DNA of 64,000 bases, taken from contig NZ_NUPZ01000026.1 of NCBI RefSeq assembly GCF_002584985.1, positions 25,826-89,825 of the forward strand, given 5' to 3'. This document shows, in pieces, positions 8,304-16,857 of this stretch (within the stretch, counting starts at the first letter, position 1; every line of letters begins with the position of its first letter). The notes beneath the pieces were generated by a model. The model made no database searches. It was not told where the DNA came from and was given only the letters and a program-made list of their open reading frames with translations. The stretch is from Bacillus sp. AFS029637. GTDB taxonomy: Bacteria; Bacillota; Bacilli; Bacillales; Bacillaceae_G. The position numbers were made by a program, and so were the translations under genes.

Positions 8304-8885
8304 ATGCCTGATTCGTTTACAATACATACTAATACGTCGCATTGTTTAAACTTTATGATTTATATTCAAAATATTTATCTCAATCAAAAAGAGAACAAAG
8401 GGAATTTACGGTTCCCTTACATAGCAAGAAAATTAAATTTTTCTAATGATTTTGAAGCAAATTTCAAAGAATTATGGCATACACTCCATAAACAAATTGC
8501 TAACGACAGATATGATTTACAAATTTTCCATGAGGAGAATCATATGTTTTATGAAAAGCTTTTTGACACCCGTGTATGTAATGAAGAATCATTCAAAGAA
8601 TTAATATGTAGTTTTAAAGTATGGTGGACTAGCATAGCAGGTCAGCTTTCATTAGAACATTCTGTAAGTGAGTATAGTGAGCAACTTTATAATGACTTAG
8701 TTTTATATCTTAAGCAAAATCAAATAGAACCTTTACACCAGCTACATATTAGCTTACTTTATGACGATTGTGTATTCGCTAAAGATAATATTTCTTCTTA
8801 CGCTGCTATTTTACCTACCAAACACTTTTTTATAAATTATAGAGATGTGGTTACTACATTATCGACATGTTTTCATGTGGTTTAA
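8304..8885 (+). CDS. Conserved-looking protein of unknown function
   Basis: 193 residues from the ATG at 8304, nine bases after GGAG; an ATG at 8298 is too close to it. The protein is soluble, with no signal peptide, rich in aromatic residues, His and Asn, and probably helical. I recognise no family. It stands alone between the penicillin-binding protein (divergent) and the sirtuin (convergent), and shares a bidirectional terminator with the latter. Confidence 0.7.
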   Translation: MPDSFTIHTNTSHCLNFMIYIQNIYLNQKENKGNLRFPYIARKLNFSNDFEANFKELWHTLHKQIANDRYDLQIFHEENHMFYEKLFDTRVCNEESFKELICSFKVWWTSIAGQLSLEHSVSEYSEQLYNDLVLYLKQNQIEPLHQLHISLLYDDCVFAKDNISSYAAILPTKHFFINYRDVVTTLSTCFHVV

Positions 8886-8907
8886 AACAGCGATTACTCA
8901 AATAAAA

Positions 8908-8941
8908 AACTGAGGTGGCCTCTATACACCTCAGTTTCTTT
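8908..8941. terminator. Bidirectional terminator between the orphan gene and the sirtuin gene
   Basis: A 10-bp stem (8908-8917 with 8927-8936) with T-rich runs on both strands, stronger on the minus strand. Confidence 0.8.
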
Positions 8942-8955
8942 ACGAAAACAAAAAC

Positions 8956-9681
8956 TTATTTAATCGAAGATAACCCTTCAACAAATTCACCAATCTTTTG
9001 TTGAAAAACAAAATCAAAGTTAAATTCTTGTCCTGTTAATTCTTCATTTACTAAAATAGTTGTTGCTCCAATTTCCCTCTTTGCGATTTCTGGGAATGAA
9101 GCGACAGGCTGTACTTTTAATGACGTTCCCATGACGATAAGCACATCTGTTTCATATAAACGTTTCATCGCGTTTTGATATTGCGGCAATGTATCTCCAT
9201 ATAAAACAACATCAGGATTTAAAATGAAATTACACTTCTGACAGCGCGGCACTTCATGATCAATCATATACTGCAAATCATATCCCGCTTTACACTTCGG
9301 ACAATGTGCTGTTTGCAGTGTTCCATGTAAATCAATGACATGTTTACTACCACCTACTTGATGCAAACCGTCAATATTTTGCGTTAAAATCGTTATATCT
9401 TTCCCTTGTTCTTCTAGCTCTGCTAAAAAGCGATGCCCACGATTTGCTTTATATTGGTGAAACGTATTAATTTGAAAGATTTCTTTATAATGCTTCCAAA
9501 ATTCTTTCGGATTTCGGTTATAATATCCTCTTGATAAATACATCTCTACATTCGCATCAGCATACAATCCATTTGATGAACGGAAATCTGGTATGCCGCT
9601 TTCTGTACTTGCTCCTGCGCCTGTTAACACTGTAATTTTCTTCGCTTTTTCTAAGATTGAACGTACTTCTTCATATTGCAC
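8956..9681 (-). CDS. Sirtuin, NAD-dependent protein deacylase
   Basis: 241 residues if translation starts at the GTG at 9681, eight bases after GAGG of an AGAGGTGAT site; the ATG at 9687 overlaps that site and is a worse start. The Rossmann NAD motif GAGASTESGIPDFRSSNGLY, the TQNIDGLHQ segment and the catalytic His in IDLHG are all present. Two CxxC pairs (CPKC and CQKC) form the structural zinc site. The enzyme removes acyl groups from lysines using NAD. It is a single gene with its own terminator. Confidence 0.9.
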   Translation of the reverse strand: MQYEEVRSILEKAKKITVLTGAGASTESGIPDFRSSNGLYADANVEMYLSRGYYNRNPKEFWKHYKEIFQINTFHQYKANRGHRFLAELEEQGKDITILTQNIDGLHQVGGSKHVIDLHGTLQTAHCPKCKAGYDLQYMIDHEVPRCQKCNFILNPDVVLYGDTLPQYQNAMKRLYETDVLIVMGTSLKVQPVASFPEIAKREIGATTILVNEELTGQEFNFDFVFQQKIGEFVEGLSSIK

Positions 9682-9687
9682 AAACAT

Positions 9688-10052
9688 CACCTCTATGTAT
9701 ATTGCTATACTTATTATACCAGTTGTTTACAAAAGGTGTTGCACAATTCCATTTACTTACTATGTTACATTATCTAAACCCAAACTTTTTTGGGCGTAAT
9801 TAAAGTTTCAAAGATAACTACTGTTCAATACTTGTTGGTAATGGCGTAGCTAAAGCACTCTCACAATCAATTCTGGATTGTTTAAAGGTAGATTTGTGTC
9901 TAATGAGCACATGACGATTTCTTAATTCATTTAGAAAGCAGCCAAAAGGCTGCTTTTCTTCATCGATGGGCTTAGATAGTTATAGACTACTGGGAGTCTC
10001 TTAAGTTATACTTGTATAATATCAAAAATTAATAAGGGGTAATATTAACATT
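9688..10052. other. Intergenic region with an orphan hairpin, upstream of the peptide transporter
   Basis: No gene is seen. A terminator-like hairpin at 9934-9960 has no recognisable gene before it on the plus strand, so a short untranslated transcript or the remnant of a gene may end there. Confidence 0.4.
9934..9960 (+). terminator. Terminator-like hairpin without an obvious gene
   Basis: AAAGCAGCC pairs with GGCTGCTTT across a 4-base loop, followed by TTCTTC. It lies about 90 bases before the peptide transporter start. Confidence 0.6.
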
Positions 10053-11540
10053 ATGAAAGAAAAAAACGAACTTGTTCAAAGTATTCCTCAAACAGGATTT
10101 TTTGGACACCCAAAAGGATTATTCACTTTATTCTTCACTGAGTTTTGGGAAAGGTTTTCTCATTACGGAATGAGAGCTATTTTGCTGTATTATATGTACT
10201 ATTCGGTCGCAAAAGGTGGATTAGGAATTGATCAATCTACCGCAACCTCGATAATGGCAATTTACGGTTCCTTACTGTTCATGTCTAGTATTATCGGTGG
10301 ATGGATATCGGATCGTTTATTTGGTCCAAGTAGAACCGTATTCTTTGGTGGCGTTTTAATTATGATTGGCCATCTTATTTTAGCTTTACCGGGTAGTAAA
10401 AGTGCGTTATTTATCTCTATGGTCTTCTTAATTCTAGGAACAGGGTTGTTAAAACCTAACATATCGAACATCGTAGGAAGTTTATACAGTGAAACAGATG
10501 CGCGTCGTGACTCAGGGTTCAGTATATTCTACATGGGTATTAACTTAGGTGCCTTACTTGCACCTTTAGTTGTTGGAACATTAGGTCAGCAATATAATTT
10601 CCACCTTGGTTTTGGAGTTGCAGCAATTGGTATGGCAATTGGGTTAGGGGTATTTGTTGGAACAAAACAGAAAAACCTTGGTCTAATCGGTACACAAGTA
10701 CCTAATCCATTATCAGATTCGGAAAGAAAAAAGACTATTAAGTATTTCAGTATTGGTCTGGTTGTATTAACATTGCTAGGTGTGGTTACAATTCCAACTG
10801 GGTTGTTAACTATAAATCGTTTTACATTCCTCATTAGTATCTTAGGGATTGTTATTCCAGCCTATTATTTCATTTATATGTATCGTAGTCCTAAAACAAC
10901 AAAAGTAGAGCAATCTCGTCTTCTTGCGTATATACCACTCTTTATTGCAGCTACAATATTTTGGTCTATACAAGAACAAGGTGCTATTATTTTAGCGACA
11001 TACGCGGATCAACGAACTCAATTACAGTTCAATGGAATTACATTACATTCTGCTTGGTTCCAATCATTAAGTCCAATCTTTATCGTAACGCTTGCCCCGA
11101 TTTTCGCATGGATTTGGATAAAGTTAGGCAAGAAGCAGCCTTCAACGGCAAAAAAATTCGCTATTGGATTGCTATTTGCAGGTTTATCATTCTTAGTTAT
11201 GATTTTTCCGGCTTTAATCAACGGTACTCACTCTTTAGTGAATCCTATGTGGTTAGTCCTTAGCTTCTTTTTAATTGTAATTGGAGAAGTTTGTTTATCT
11301 CCTTCAGGATTATCAATAACGACGAAGCTGGCTCCAGCTGCTTTCTCTTCGCAAACCATGAGCTTATGGTTCTTATCAACTGCGTCTGCGCAAGCAATAA
11401 ATGCCCAAGTTGTTAAACTATATAATCCTGCAACAGAAACAATTTACTTTGGTGTTATTGGTGCTATCTCCATTTTAGTTAGCATCCTGCTGTTTGCATT
11501 ATCATCAAAAATCCAAAATTTCATGAAGGGACTTCAATAA
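10053..11540 (+). CDS. dtpT: Proton-dependent oligopeptide transporter (POT family)
   Basis: 495 residues with about 14 membrane segments. The family signature is clear at the start: TEFWERFSHYGMRAILLYYMY carries the ExxER motif that couples protons to transport. The second signature FYMGINLGALLAP is at about residues 153-165. The protein brings di- and tripeptides into the cell with protons. The ATG at 10053 has AAGGGG 13 bases upstream, a long spacing. It ends in its own terminator. It lies next to the pyroglutamate operon, which could use the peptides imported, though the two are transcribed towards each other. Confidence 0.92.
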   Translation: MKEKNELVQSIPQTGFFGHPKGLFTLFFTEFWERFSHYGMRAILLYYMYYSVAKGGLGIDQSTATSIMAIYGSLLFMSSIIGGWISDRLFGPSRTVFFGGVLIMIGHLILALPGSKSALFISMVFLILGTGLLKPNISNIVGSLYSETDARRDSGFSIFYMGINLGALLAPLVVGTLGQQYNFHLGFGVAAIGMAIGLGVFVGTKQKNLGLIGTQVPNPLSDSERKKTIKYFSIGLVVLTLLGVVTIPTGLLTINRFTFLISILGIVIPAYYFIYMYRSPKTTKVEQSRLLAYIPLFIAATIFWSIQEQGAIILATYADQRTQLQFNGITLHSAWFQSLSPIFIVTLAPIFAWIWIKLGKKQPSTAKKFAIGLLFAGLSFLVMIFPALINGTHSLVNPMWLVLSFFLIVIGEVCLSPSGLSITTKLAPAAFSSQTMSLWFLSTASAQAINAQVVKLYNPATETIYFGVIGAISILVSILLFALSSKIQNFMKGLQ

Positions 11541-11580
11541 CGGTCTCTTATTGAAATAAACAAATACAAATTTCTATGTG

Positions 11581-11612
11581 AAGAGTAGCCAAACAGGTTA
11601 CTCTTTTTTTGT
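11581..11612 (+). terminator. Terminator of the peptide transporter gene
   Basis: A 10-bp stem (11581-11590 with 11596-11605, one G-T pair) followed by seven T. Confidence 0.75.
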
Positions 11613-11821
11613 ATAACCATAGCAATCCTTCACCTGCAAAATAACCAAAAGTCCATAGAATAAGTTCCATCTAATTTTTGAAGTAAAACTTAATTAAGTC
11701 TTTATGCTTTTATCCCTAAAAAGAGCGGATAAAAACATTATGCTGGTTACAATTCCGTATTTGTTAGACTACTCCTATTACAGCAATCTTCCTCTTTATA
11801 TTCTATAATGTATCTTCAATA
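11613..11821. other. Intergenic region between convergent genes
   Basis: AT-rich spacer between the peptide transporter and pcp. I see no gene or repeat in it. Confidence 0.4.
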
Positions 11822-11856
11822 AAAAATACAAAGAGGGCTGCATCAGCCCTCTTTAA
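11822..11856 (-). terminator. Terminator of the pyroglutamate operon
   Basis: A 10-bp perfect stem (11830-11839 with 11845-11854) followed on the minus strand by TTTGTATTTTTT, just after the pcp stop codon. Confidence 0.85.
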
Positions 11857-11872
11857 TTAACATGCTTTTCAC

Positions 11873-12520
11873 TTAATGCGTCGCACCGCCGCACGCTACA
11901 ATATCTACTTCCACTTCCGTCGTTATCTCAATTGCCAGTTCTATCCCTTTACTAATCGTAGAAAGTGACATACTCGGTTGTCCTGGATAGTTACTCGCTT
12001 GTTCTGGTAAGAACGGAATATGAACAAATCCGCCTTTTATTTTCTTATCATGGTTCTCTAATTCATGCATGAGACCATAGAATAAATGATTACAAACGAA
12101 TGTACCTGCTGTTTGTGAAACGGAAGCTGGTATACCTTCTTCGCGAAGTTTTTTTACAATTGCTTTCATCGGCAGCGTAGACCAATACGCAATCGGTCCT
12201 TCTTCTACAACCGGTACATCCACTGGCTGATTTCTTTCATTATCAGCAATTCTTGCATCATCAACATTAATTGCTATTCGCTCTATCGTAATATCTGGTC
12301 TACCCCCAGCTTGTCCAATACATATAATCATTTCAGGCTTTAGTTCTTCTATATACTCTTTTAATACGCTTATTGATTTATGAAAGACAGTTGGAACTTG
12401 TTTACTAATAACCTTGTATTCTCCGATTGTTTTTTCATGTAAACTTTTTGCTACTTCCCAAGCTGGGTTGATGCTTTCTCCTCCAAACGGATCGAATCCT
12501 GTTAGTAATACTGTTTTCAT
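11873..12520 (-). CDS. pcp: Pyrrolidone-carboxylate peptidase (pyroglutamyl peptidase I)
   Basis: 215 residues, the normal length. The catalytic triad of family C15 is visible: Glu80 (ITIERIAIN), Cys143 ([14 protein letters not shown]) and His167 ([12 protein letters not shown]). The enzyme cuts N-terminal pyroglutamate from peptides in the cytoplasm. The ATG at 12520 follows AGGAGG. It is the last gene of the iclR-pxpBCA-DUF969-DUF979-pcp run, 16 bases after the DUF979 gene, so it supplies the 5-oxoproline that PxpABC then opens to glutamate. Confidence 0.96.
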   Translation of the reverse strand: MKTVLLTGFDPFGGESINPAWEVAKSLHEKTIGEYKVISKQVPTVFHKSISVLKEYIEELKPEMIICIGQAGGRPDITIERIAINVDDARIADNERNQPVDVPVVEEGPIAYWSTLPMKAIVKKLREEGIPASVSQTAGTFVCNHLFYGLMHELENHDKKIKGGFVHIPFLPEQASNYPGQPSMSLSTISKGIELAIEITTEVEVDIVACGGATH

Positions 12521-12536
12521 AGTTTTATCCTCCTAA

Positions 12537-13499
12537 TTAGAAACGATATACAAGGCTGTACATGATAAACATATTTATAATGAAAATGGAAAGAGCAATT
12601 GGTACTTGCGCCTTAATAACAGCGTTCTTATCTTTCAGTTCTAAAAGCATTGCCGGAACGATATTAAAGTTTGCGGCCATTGGCGTAATAAGTGTTCCGC
12701 AATATCCAGCAAACATACCGAGTGCTGCCATAATTGCTGGGTTCCCGCCGTGCATTTGAACAATTAAAGGTAAACCAATTCCGCCAGTAATAACGGCAAA
12801 CGCTGCGAATGCATTTCCCATTACAACTGTGAATAGCATCATTCCTAAACAATACGCCATTACAGCAACGAACGGATACTCTGTCGGTAACACTTGTCCG
12901 ACTAAATCAGAAACGACTTGTCCTACGCCAGACTTCGCGAAAATACCACCAAGTGCCGCTAACATTTGCGGTAAAATAACTGCCCAGCCAACAGCTTGTA
13001 ATAGTCTGCTTCCTTCTTGAACAGGCGTTGTTATTTTTGCTTTTGTAATACGCATCGCTGCAACGAATGCGAGTAATGCACCTAACGCTAATGCGACTAA
13101 CGTTACTTTATCAGGATCAACAAGATTGACATTTCCCCATTTGATTTTTCCTAACGTCAATGTACCGATAATTGTAAAAATCGGGATTAACAGTGCAGGC
13201 ATAAAAATTTTATTTTTTAATTTCTCAGCATGTTTTACACGTTCTTGCACTGGTACTTCTTTCTCCTCTGATTTTGTTACTTTATTGAGTGAAGCTAACA
13301 CGACCATAGCGAGTACGATACAGCCAACGTAAAACGAAGGTATTACATTTCCAAATAAAAATGTAACGGCAAACAACGCCCAAAATAAACTAGAACCGAA
13401 TCGATTTGGATGTTCACGATCAAATGCGATACGCACAGCGATAAAGGCAACGATTATACCTAATACATAGTAGATTGTATCCATAGTTATGATGTTCAT
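12537..13499 (-). CDS. DUF979 subunit of a predicted 5-oxoproline transporter
   Basis: 320 residues and about nine or ten membrane segments, rich in Gly and Ala. The family DUF979 co-occurs with DUF969 next to pxpABC and pcp in many Firmicutes, and the pair is regarded as a 5-oxoproline permease. The ATG at 13499 has GGAGGC upstream and overlaps the end of the DUF969 gene closely (one base between stop and start codon), so the two are translationally linked. The transport role is inferred from context and family naming, not visible in motifs. Confidence 0.85.
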   Translation of the reverse strand: MNIITMDTIYYVLGIIVAFIAVRIAFDREHPNRFGSSLFWALFAVTFLFGNVIPSFYVGCIVLAMVVLASLNKVTKSEEKEVPVQERVKHAEKLKNKIFMPALLIPIFTIIGTLTLGKIKWGNVNLVDPDKVTLVALALGALLAFVAAMRITKAKITTPVQEGSRLLQAVGWAVILPQMLAALGGIFAKSGVGQVVSDLVGQVLPTEYPFVAVMAYCLGMMLFTVVMGNAFAAFAVITGGIGLPLIVQMHGGNPAIMAALGMFAGYCGTLITPMAANFNIVPAMLLELKDKNAVIKAQVPIALSIFIINMFIMYSLVYRF

Positions 13500-13500
13500 A

Positions 13501-14196
13501 TTATATTGCCTCCTTCTCTTCTTTTACTTCTGCCTTCATTGTTTTCTCTATATATTTATCCAATCTTCTAAACCTAATCCAGCTCACAATTAGTGCGGAT
13601 ATTGCAGTTGGAATTCCCCAAAGCGCCATATCCCATACTCCGACATGCATACCTACTGAATCGAAGAATCCTTTCATTAATAAAATGGCACCTGTCGCGA
13701 TAAATATATCCTCTCCGAAAAACCAAGCTGTATTTTCCGCAGCTGCTGCGTTTGCTTTAATCTTTTCTCTCAATTTTTCAGGGAGTTTACCGTATCTTCC
13801 TTGCGCAGCTCCTTCTGCCATGGGTGCAACGAGTGGTCTCACCGTTTGCGCATGACCACCAATATTAAGCCCTAGTGCTGCTGATGATTCTCTTATCGTA
13901 AAATATGACATTAATACTCTTCCAGTTGTTGCGCCCTTTGATTTCGTTATAAGCGCTTCTGCTCTTTCTTTTAATCCATAACGCTCTAAAATTCCAATTA
14001 CTGGTAAAGTTAATATAATAGGCATAGACATATATCTATTTTCTATGAAAAATTTACCGAACATGCTGATGACATCATGAAAACTTAAACCAGAAACCAT
14101 CCCAGTAACAATACCTGCAACCATAACTACTAACAATGTATTTAGTCTAAATAAAAACCCAACTGCAACGATTAGTATCCCGATTAATTTAATCAT
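13501..14196 (-). CDS. DUF969 subunit of a predicted 5-oxoproline transporter
   Basis: 231 residues from the ATG at 14196, 11 bases after GAGGGG; a GTG at 14205 is too close to that site. Five or six membrane segments are visible, with a conserved-looking IRESSAALGLNIGGHAQTVRPLVAPMAEGAA loop typical of DUF969. It is the partner of the DUF979 protein. The ribosome binding site lies directly beside the border of a bcr1 element (14218-14373) that has separated this gene from pxpA. Confidence 0.85.
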   Translation of the reverse strand: MIKLIGILIVAVGFLFRLNTLLVVMVAGIVTGMVSGLSFHDVISMFGKFFIENRYMSMPIILTLPVIGILERYGLKERAEALITKSKGATTGRVLMSYFTIRESSAALGLNIGGHAQTVRPLVAPMAEGAAQGRYGKLPEKLREKIKANAAAAENTAWFFGEDIFIATGAILLMKGFFDSVGMHVGVWDMALWGIPTAISALIVSWIRFRRLDKYIEKTMKAEVKEEKEAI

Positions 14197-14217
14197 TTCT
14201 AGCACTTCCCCTCATTT

Positions 14218-14373
14218 TTTATCCCGTATTAACGGGCAGTAAAACTCCCACCTCAAAATTCAGCTGGGGCAAAGAAGTTAGGTGAGAGCCCTGCTGCCCA
14301 TAAATGCCCGATTGGTGTAGGCTAATAATCAGTGGGAGATGAACACCCCCCACCGATTAAAGTTTCACTTTAT
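14218..14373 (+). repeat. bcr1-type repeat inside the pyroglutamate operon (156 bp)
   Basis: Bounded by TTTAT at 14218-14222 and 14369-14373. The body carries CCCACCT and AGGTGAGAG arms and outer GGGCAG/CTGCCC arms that can pair as in the copy at 397-554. The right border overlaps the pxpA stop codon (TAA is 14370-14372 on the minus strand). The left border touches the spacer before the DUF969 ribosome binding site. The element fills the whole gap between the two genes. Confidence 0.85.
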
Positions 14374-15131
14374 TTCGGTGCACAAATAGTAATGTCATTG
14401 AGTTCGAATGTTCTGTATATTCTTTCTGCAAATTGGACTGCTTTCTCTCCATCCCCATGTAAACAAATTGTTTGTGCTTGAACTGCTACTTTCTCTCCAT
14501 GCACCGCTTTTACATAGCCTTCTTTCACCATTTGAAGTACTTGGTTTATTGCTTCGTCTTCATTTTTTATGAGCGCATTTTCTTCTGTACGGCTCGTTAA
14601 AGTTCCATCTTGCTTATATGTACGATCAGCAAATGCTTCTTGCACAAGAGTGATGTTATATTTTTGTGCTGCCTGTATAAACGCCTCGCTATTTGCTAAC
14701 CCGTAAAGTGATAGCTCCCGGTTTATATGAGAAATAGCCTTTGCAATTGCGTCTGCAATTTCTGAATTTGTTGCCGCCATATTATATAACGCGCCGTGCG
14801 GTTTTACGTGCTGCATTTTCCCTCCAGCCGCTTTCACAAAACCGTCTAATGCACCAATTTGATATAAAACATAATCGTACACTTCACTTGCTGAAACGTT
14901 CATATTCCTTCTCCCAAATCCAATTAAATCAGGAAATCCAGGATGAGCTCCTATTGCTACATTATGCTGAAGTGCCTTTTCAACCGTTTGCCGCATAACA
15001 GATGGATCACCTGCGTGAAAACCACAAGCAACGTTTATAGAGGAAACGAACGGAAGAATCTCATCATCATTCCCCATTTTATAAGCTCCAAAGCTTTCTC
15101 CTAAATCACAATTTAAATCGATTGTCTTCAT
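14370..15131 (-). CDS. pxpA: 5-oxoprolinase subunit PxpA (LamB/YcsF family)
   Basis: 253 residues, full length for the family. The N-terminus DLNCDLGESFGAYKMGND and the block VACGFHAGDP are family hallmarks, with GAHPGFPD and HVKPHGALYN further on. PxpA works with PxpB and PxpC to hydrolyse 5-oxoproline to L-glutamate with ATP. It starts 18 bases after pxpC. Its stop codon lies inside the TTTAT border of a bcr1 element, so the reading frame was preserved exactly. Confidence 0.96.
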   Translation of the reverse strand: MKTIDLNCDLGESFGAYKMGNDDEILPFVSSINVACGFHAGDPSVMRQTVEKALQHNVAIGAHPGFPDLIGFGRRNMNVSASEVYDYVLYQIGALDGFVKAAGGKMQHVKPHGALYNMAATNSEIADAIAKAISHINRELSLYGLANSEAFIQAAQKYNITLVQEAFADRTYKQDGTLTSRTEENALIKNEDEAINQVLQMVKEGYVKAVHGEKVAVQAQTICLHGDGEKAVQFAERIYRTFELNDITICAPK

Positions 15132-15149
15132 GATGTTTTCCTCCTACTT

Positions 15150-16139
15150 TCAGCTTCGCAAAGCGATGAATTTCTTTAATAGACTCATATCTTTTTCTTG
15201 CTCTATGTATAATTGCTCCGCTTCTTCTATCGTTATTTTCTCAAAAGAAACATAGTCTCCCGGTTTCAACTGAGCAAGAAGAGGTAAATCTACTGAAATA
15301 ACATTTCCAATTCTCGGATAGCCACCTGTCGTTTGTCTATCTGCCATTAATATAATTGGCTGTCCACCATTTGGAACTTGAATAGTTCCGAATGTAACTG
15401 GGCTCGATAAAATCTCTTTTTCAACGGCTCTATGTAACACTTCTCCGTCAAGCCGATATCCCATACGATCAGCATAATTGGATACTTTATACTCTTTTGT
15501 AAAAAATGAATCTTTACTGTTTTCTGTAAACTGATCATATTCAAAATCTGTTATGACGCGAAGAATAGGATGCTTCTTATATTTTGGTAGAGCATCGTTA
15601 CAAATAGCCCATTTCATTTTGACTCTCTCTTCATCGCGTAAGCTTTGAATGAAGCGACTCGCAATGTCTGCCCCTGCACCAATTTGAAAATAGTCACCTT
15701 TTTTCAGCATTCTTCCTTCCATACCGCCAATTGCAGCACGTATGTAAGTACTTTTACTTCCCATCGTGCGATCCATATTTATACCGCCTGCAAAGGTTAC
15801 ATATGTCCTGCAACCACTTTTCGCTTTTCCGAAACAAAGCATACTTCCTTCTTCAGCTAATATGGGGCGCCACAATGGAATACGTTCACCATTTAGCAAC
15901 GGTTCCATATCCGCGCCACCAATCGCGAGTAAAGTCGTTTTCTTTATTAATAATTTAGGCCCCATAATCGTCATTTCGAGCCCTGCTTCATTCTCTTCAT
16001 TACCGACTAACATATTAATCATCCTGAGCGCATTTTGATCCATAGCCCCGCCGACAGGAACGCCGTATTGCTGATAATGAAATCTTCCTAAATCTTGGAC
16101 TGTTGTAAACATTCCTGCATGCAAAACCTCTACATCCAT
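15150..16139 (-). CDS. pxpC: 5-oxoprolinase subunit PxpC (KipA family)
   Basis: 329 residues. Near the start it has TTVQDLGRFHYQQYGVPVGGAMD, a hallmark of the biotin-dependent carboxylase-like KipA/PxpC family, and later QTTGGYPRIGNVISVDLPLLAQLKPGD. With PxpB it forms the ATP-dependent part of 5-oxoprolinase. Its start overlaps the end of pxpB by 10 bases, so the two are translationally coupled. In B. subtilis the homologue KipA was first described as a regulator of a sporulation kinase; the gene context here argues for the metabolic role. Confidence 0.95.
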   Translation of the reverse strand: MDVEVLHAGMFTTVQDLGRFHYQQYGVPVGGAMDQNALRMINMLVGNEENEAGLEMTIMGPKLLIKKTTLLAIGGADMEPLLNGERIPLWRPILAEEGSMLCFGKAKSGCRTYVTFAGGINMDRTMGSKSTYIRAAIGGMEGRMLKKGDYFQIGAGADIASRFIQSLRDEERVKMKWAICNDALPKYKKHPILRVITDFEYDQFTENSKDSFFTKEYKVSNYADRMGYRLDGEVLHRAVEKEILSSPVTFGTIQVPNGGQPIILMADRQTTGGYPRIGNVISVDLPLLAQLKPGDYVSFEKITIEEAEQLYIEQEKDMSLLKKFIALRS

Positions 16140-16843
16140 TCTTTAGCCCCCTCAAGCGATACGTACTCTTCCTTTGTTATCGGGATAAATCGTAAATACA
16201 TACCACTTTGAATATATGTTGGTGTTTCTTCTTTCGGATTAAATAGAGAAATAGGTGTTCGGCCGATAATATTCCATCCACCCGGTGTTTCAAGCGGATA
16301 TATACCTGTTTGATTTCCACCAATCCCTACCGAACCAGGCGCAATTTGTAATCGCGGTGTTTCTTTTCTAGGTGTTTCTAGTTCTTTTGATAGTCCCCCT
16401 AAATATGGGAAACCCGGTGTAAAACCTAGCATATATACAAAATATGTTGTTTCACTATGTATTCGAATAACATCTTCTACCTGTAAGCCGTGATAATGCG
16501 CGACCTCTTCTAAATCAGGTCCAAATTCTCCCCCGTAACAAACTGGTATTGAAATATGTTTCGCATCTCGTTTCAGCTCTTCCGTATAAGTTTCATATAA
16601 TCCATTTATGTACTGGCATACGTAATCATATGGTCTTACATTTCTATCATTTTGCTTCCATACTTCATACAAATTGTAGTAAACCGCTAATGAAGTAAAC
16701 GATGGAACGCATTCAATCATTCCTGCAAACGGATGTTGCTGCAGTGCTTGAAATAATCGTTGTACTTTTTCGTATATATCCATCTTAATTTCTTCGCCAA
16801 ATGTAACGATAATTGCTTGATCCCCTAACGCAGAAAATTTCAT
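16130..16843 (-). CDS. pxpB: 5-oxoprolinase subunit PxpB (KipI family)
   Basis: 237 residues from the ATG at 16843, five bases after GAGGGA; an upstream TTG start has no site. FSALGDQAIIVTFG at the start and FTPGFPYLGGL...PRKETPRLQIAPGSVGIGGNQTGIYPLETPGGWNIIGRTP further on are typical of KipI/PxpB. It pairs with PxpC. It lies 14 bases after iclR and overlaps pxpC, so all are in one transcript. Confidence 0.95.
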   Translation of the reverse strand: MKFSALGDQAIIVTFGEEIKMDIYEKVQRLFQALQQHPFAGMIECVPSFTSLAVYYNLYEVWKQNDRNVRPYDYVCQYINGLYETYTEELKRDAKHISIPVCYGGEFGPDLEEVAHYHGLQVEDVIRIHSETTYFVYMLGFTPGFPYLGGLSKELETPRKETPRLQIAPGSVGIGGNQTGIYPLETPGGWNIIGRTPISLFNPKEETPTYIQSGMYLRFIPITKEEYVSLEGAKEWM

Positions 16844-16857
16844 CCTACTCCCTCTTT

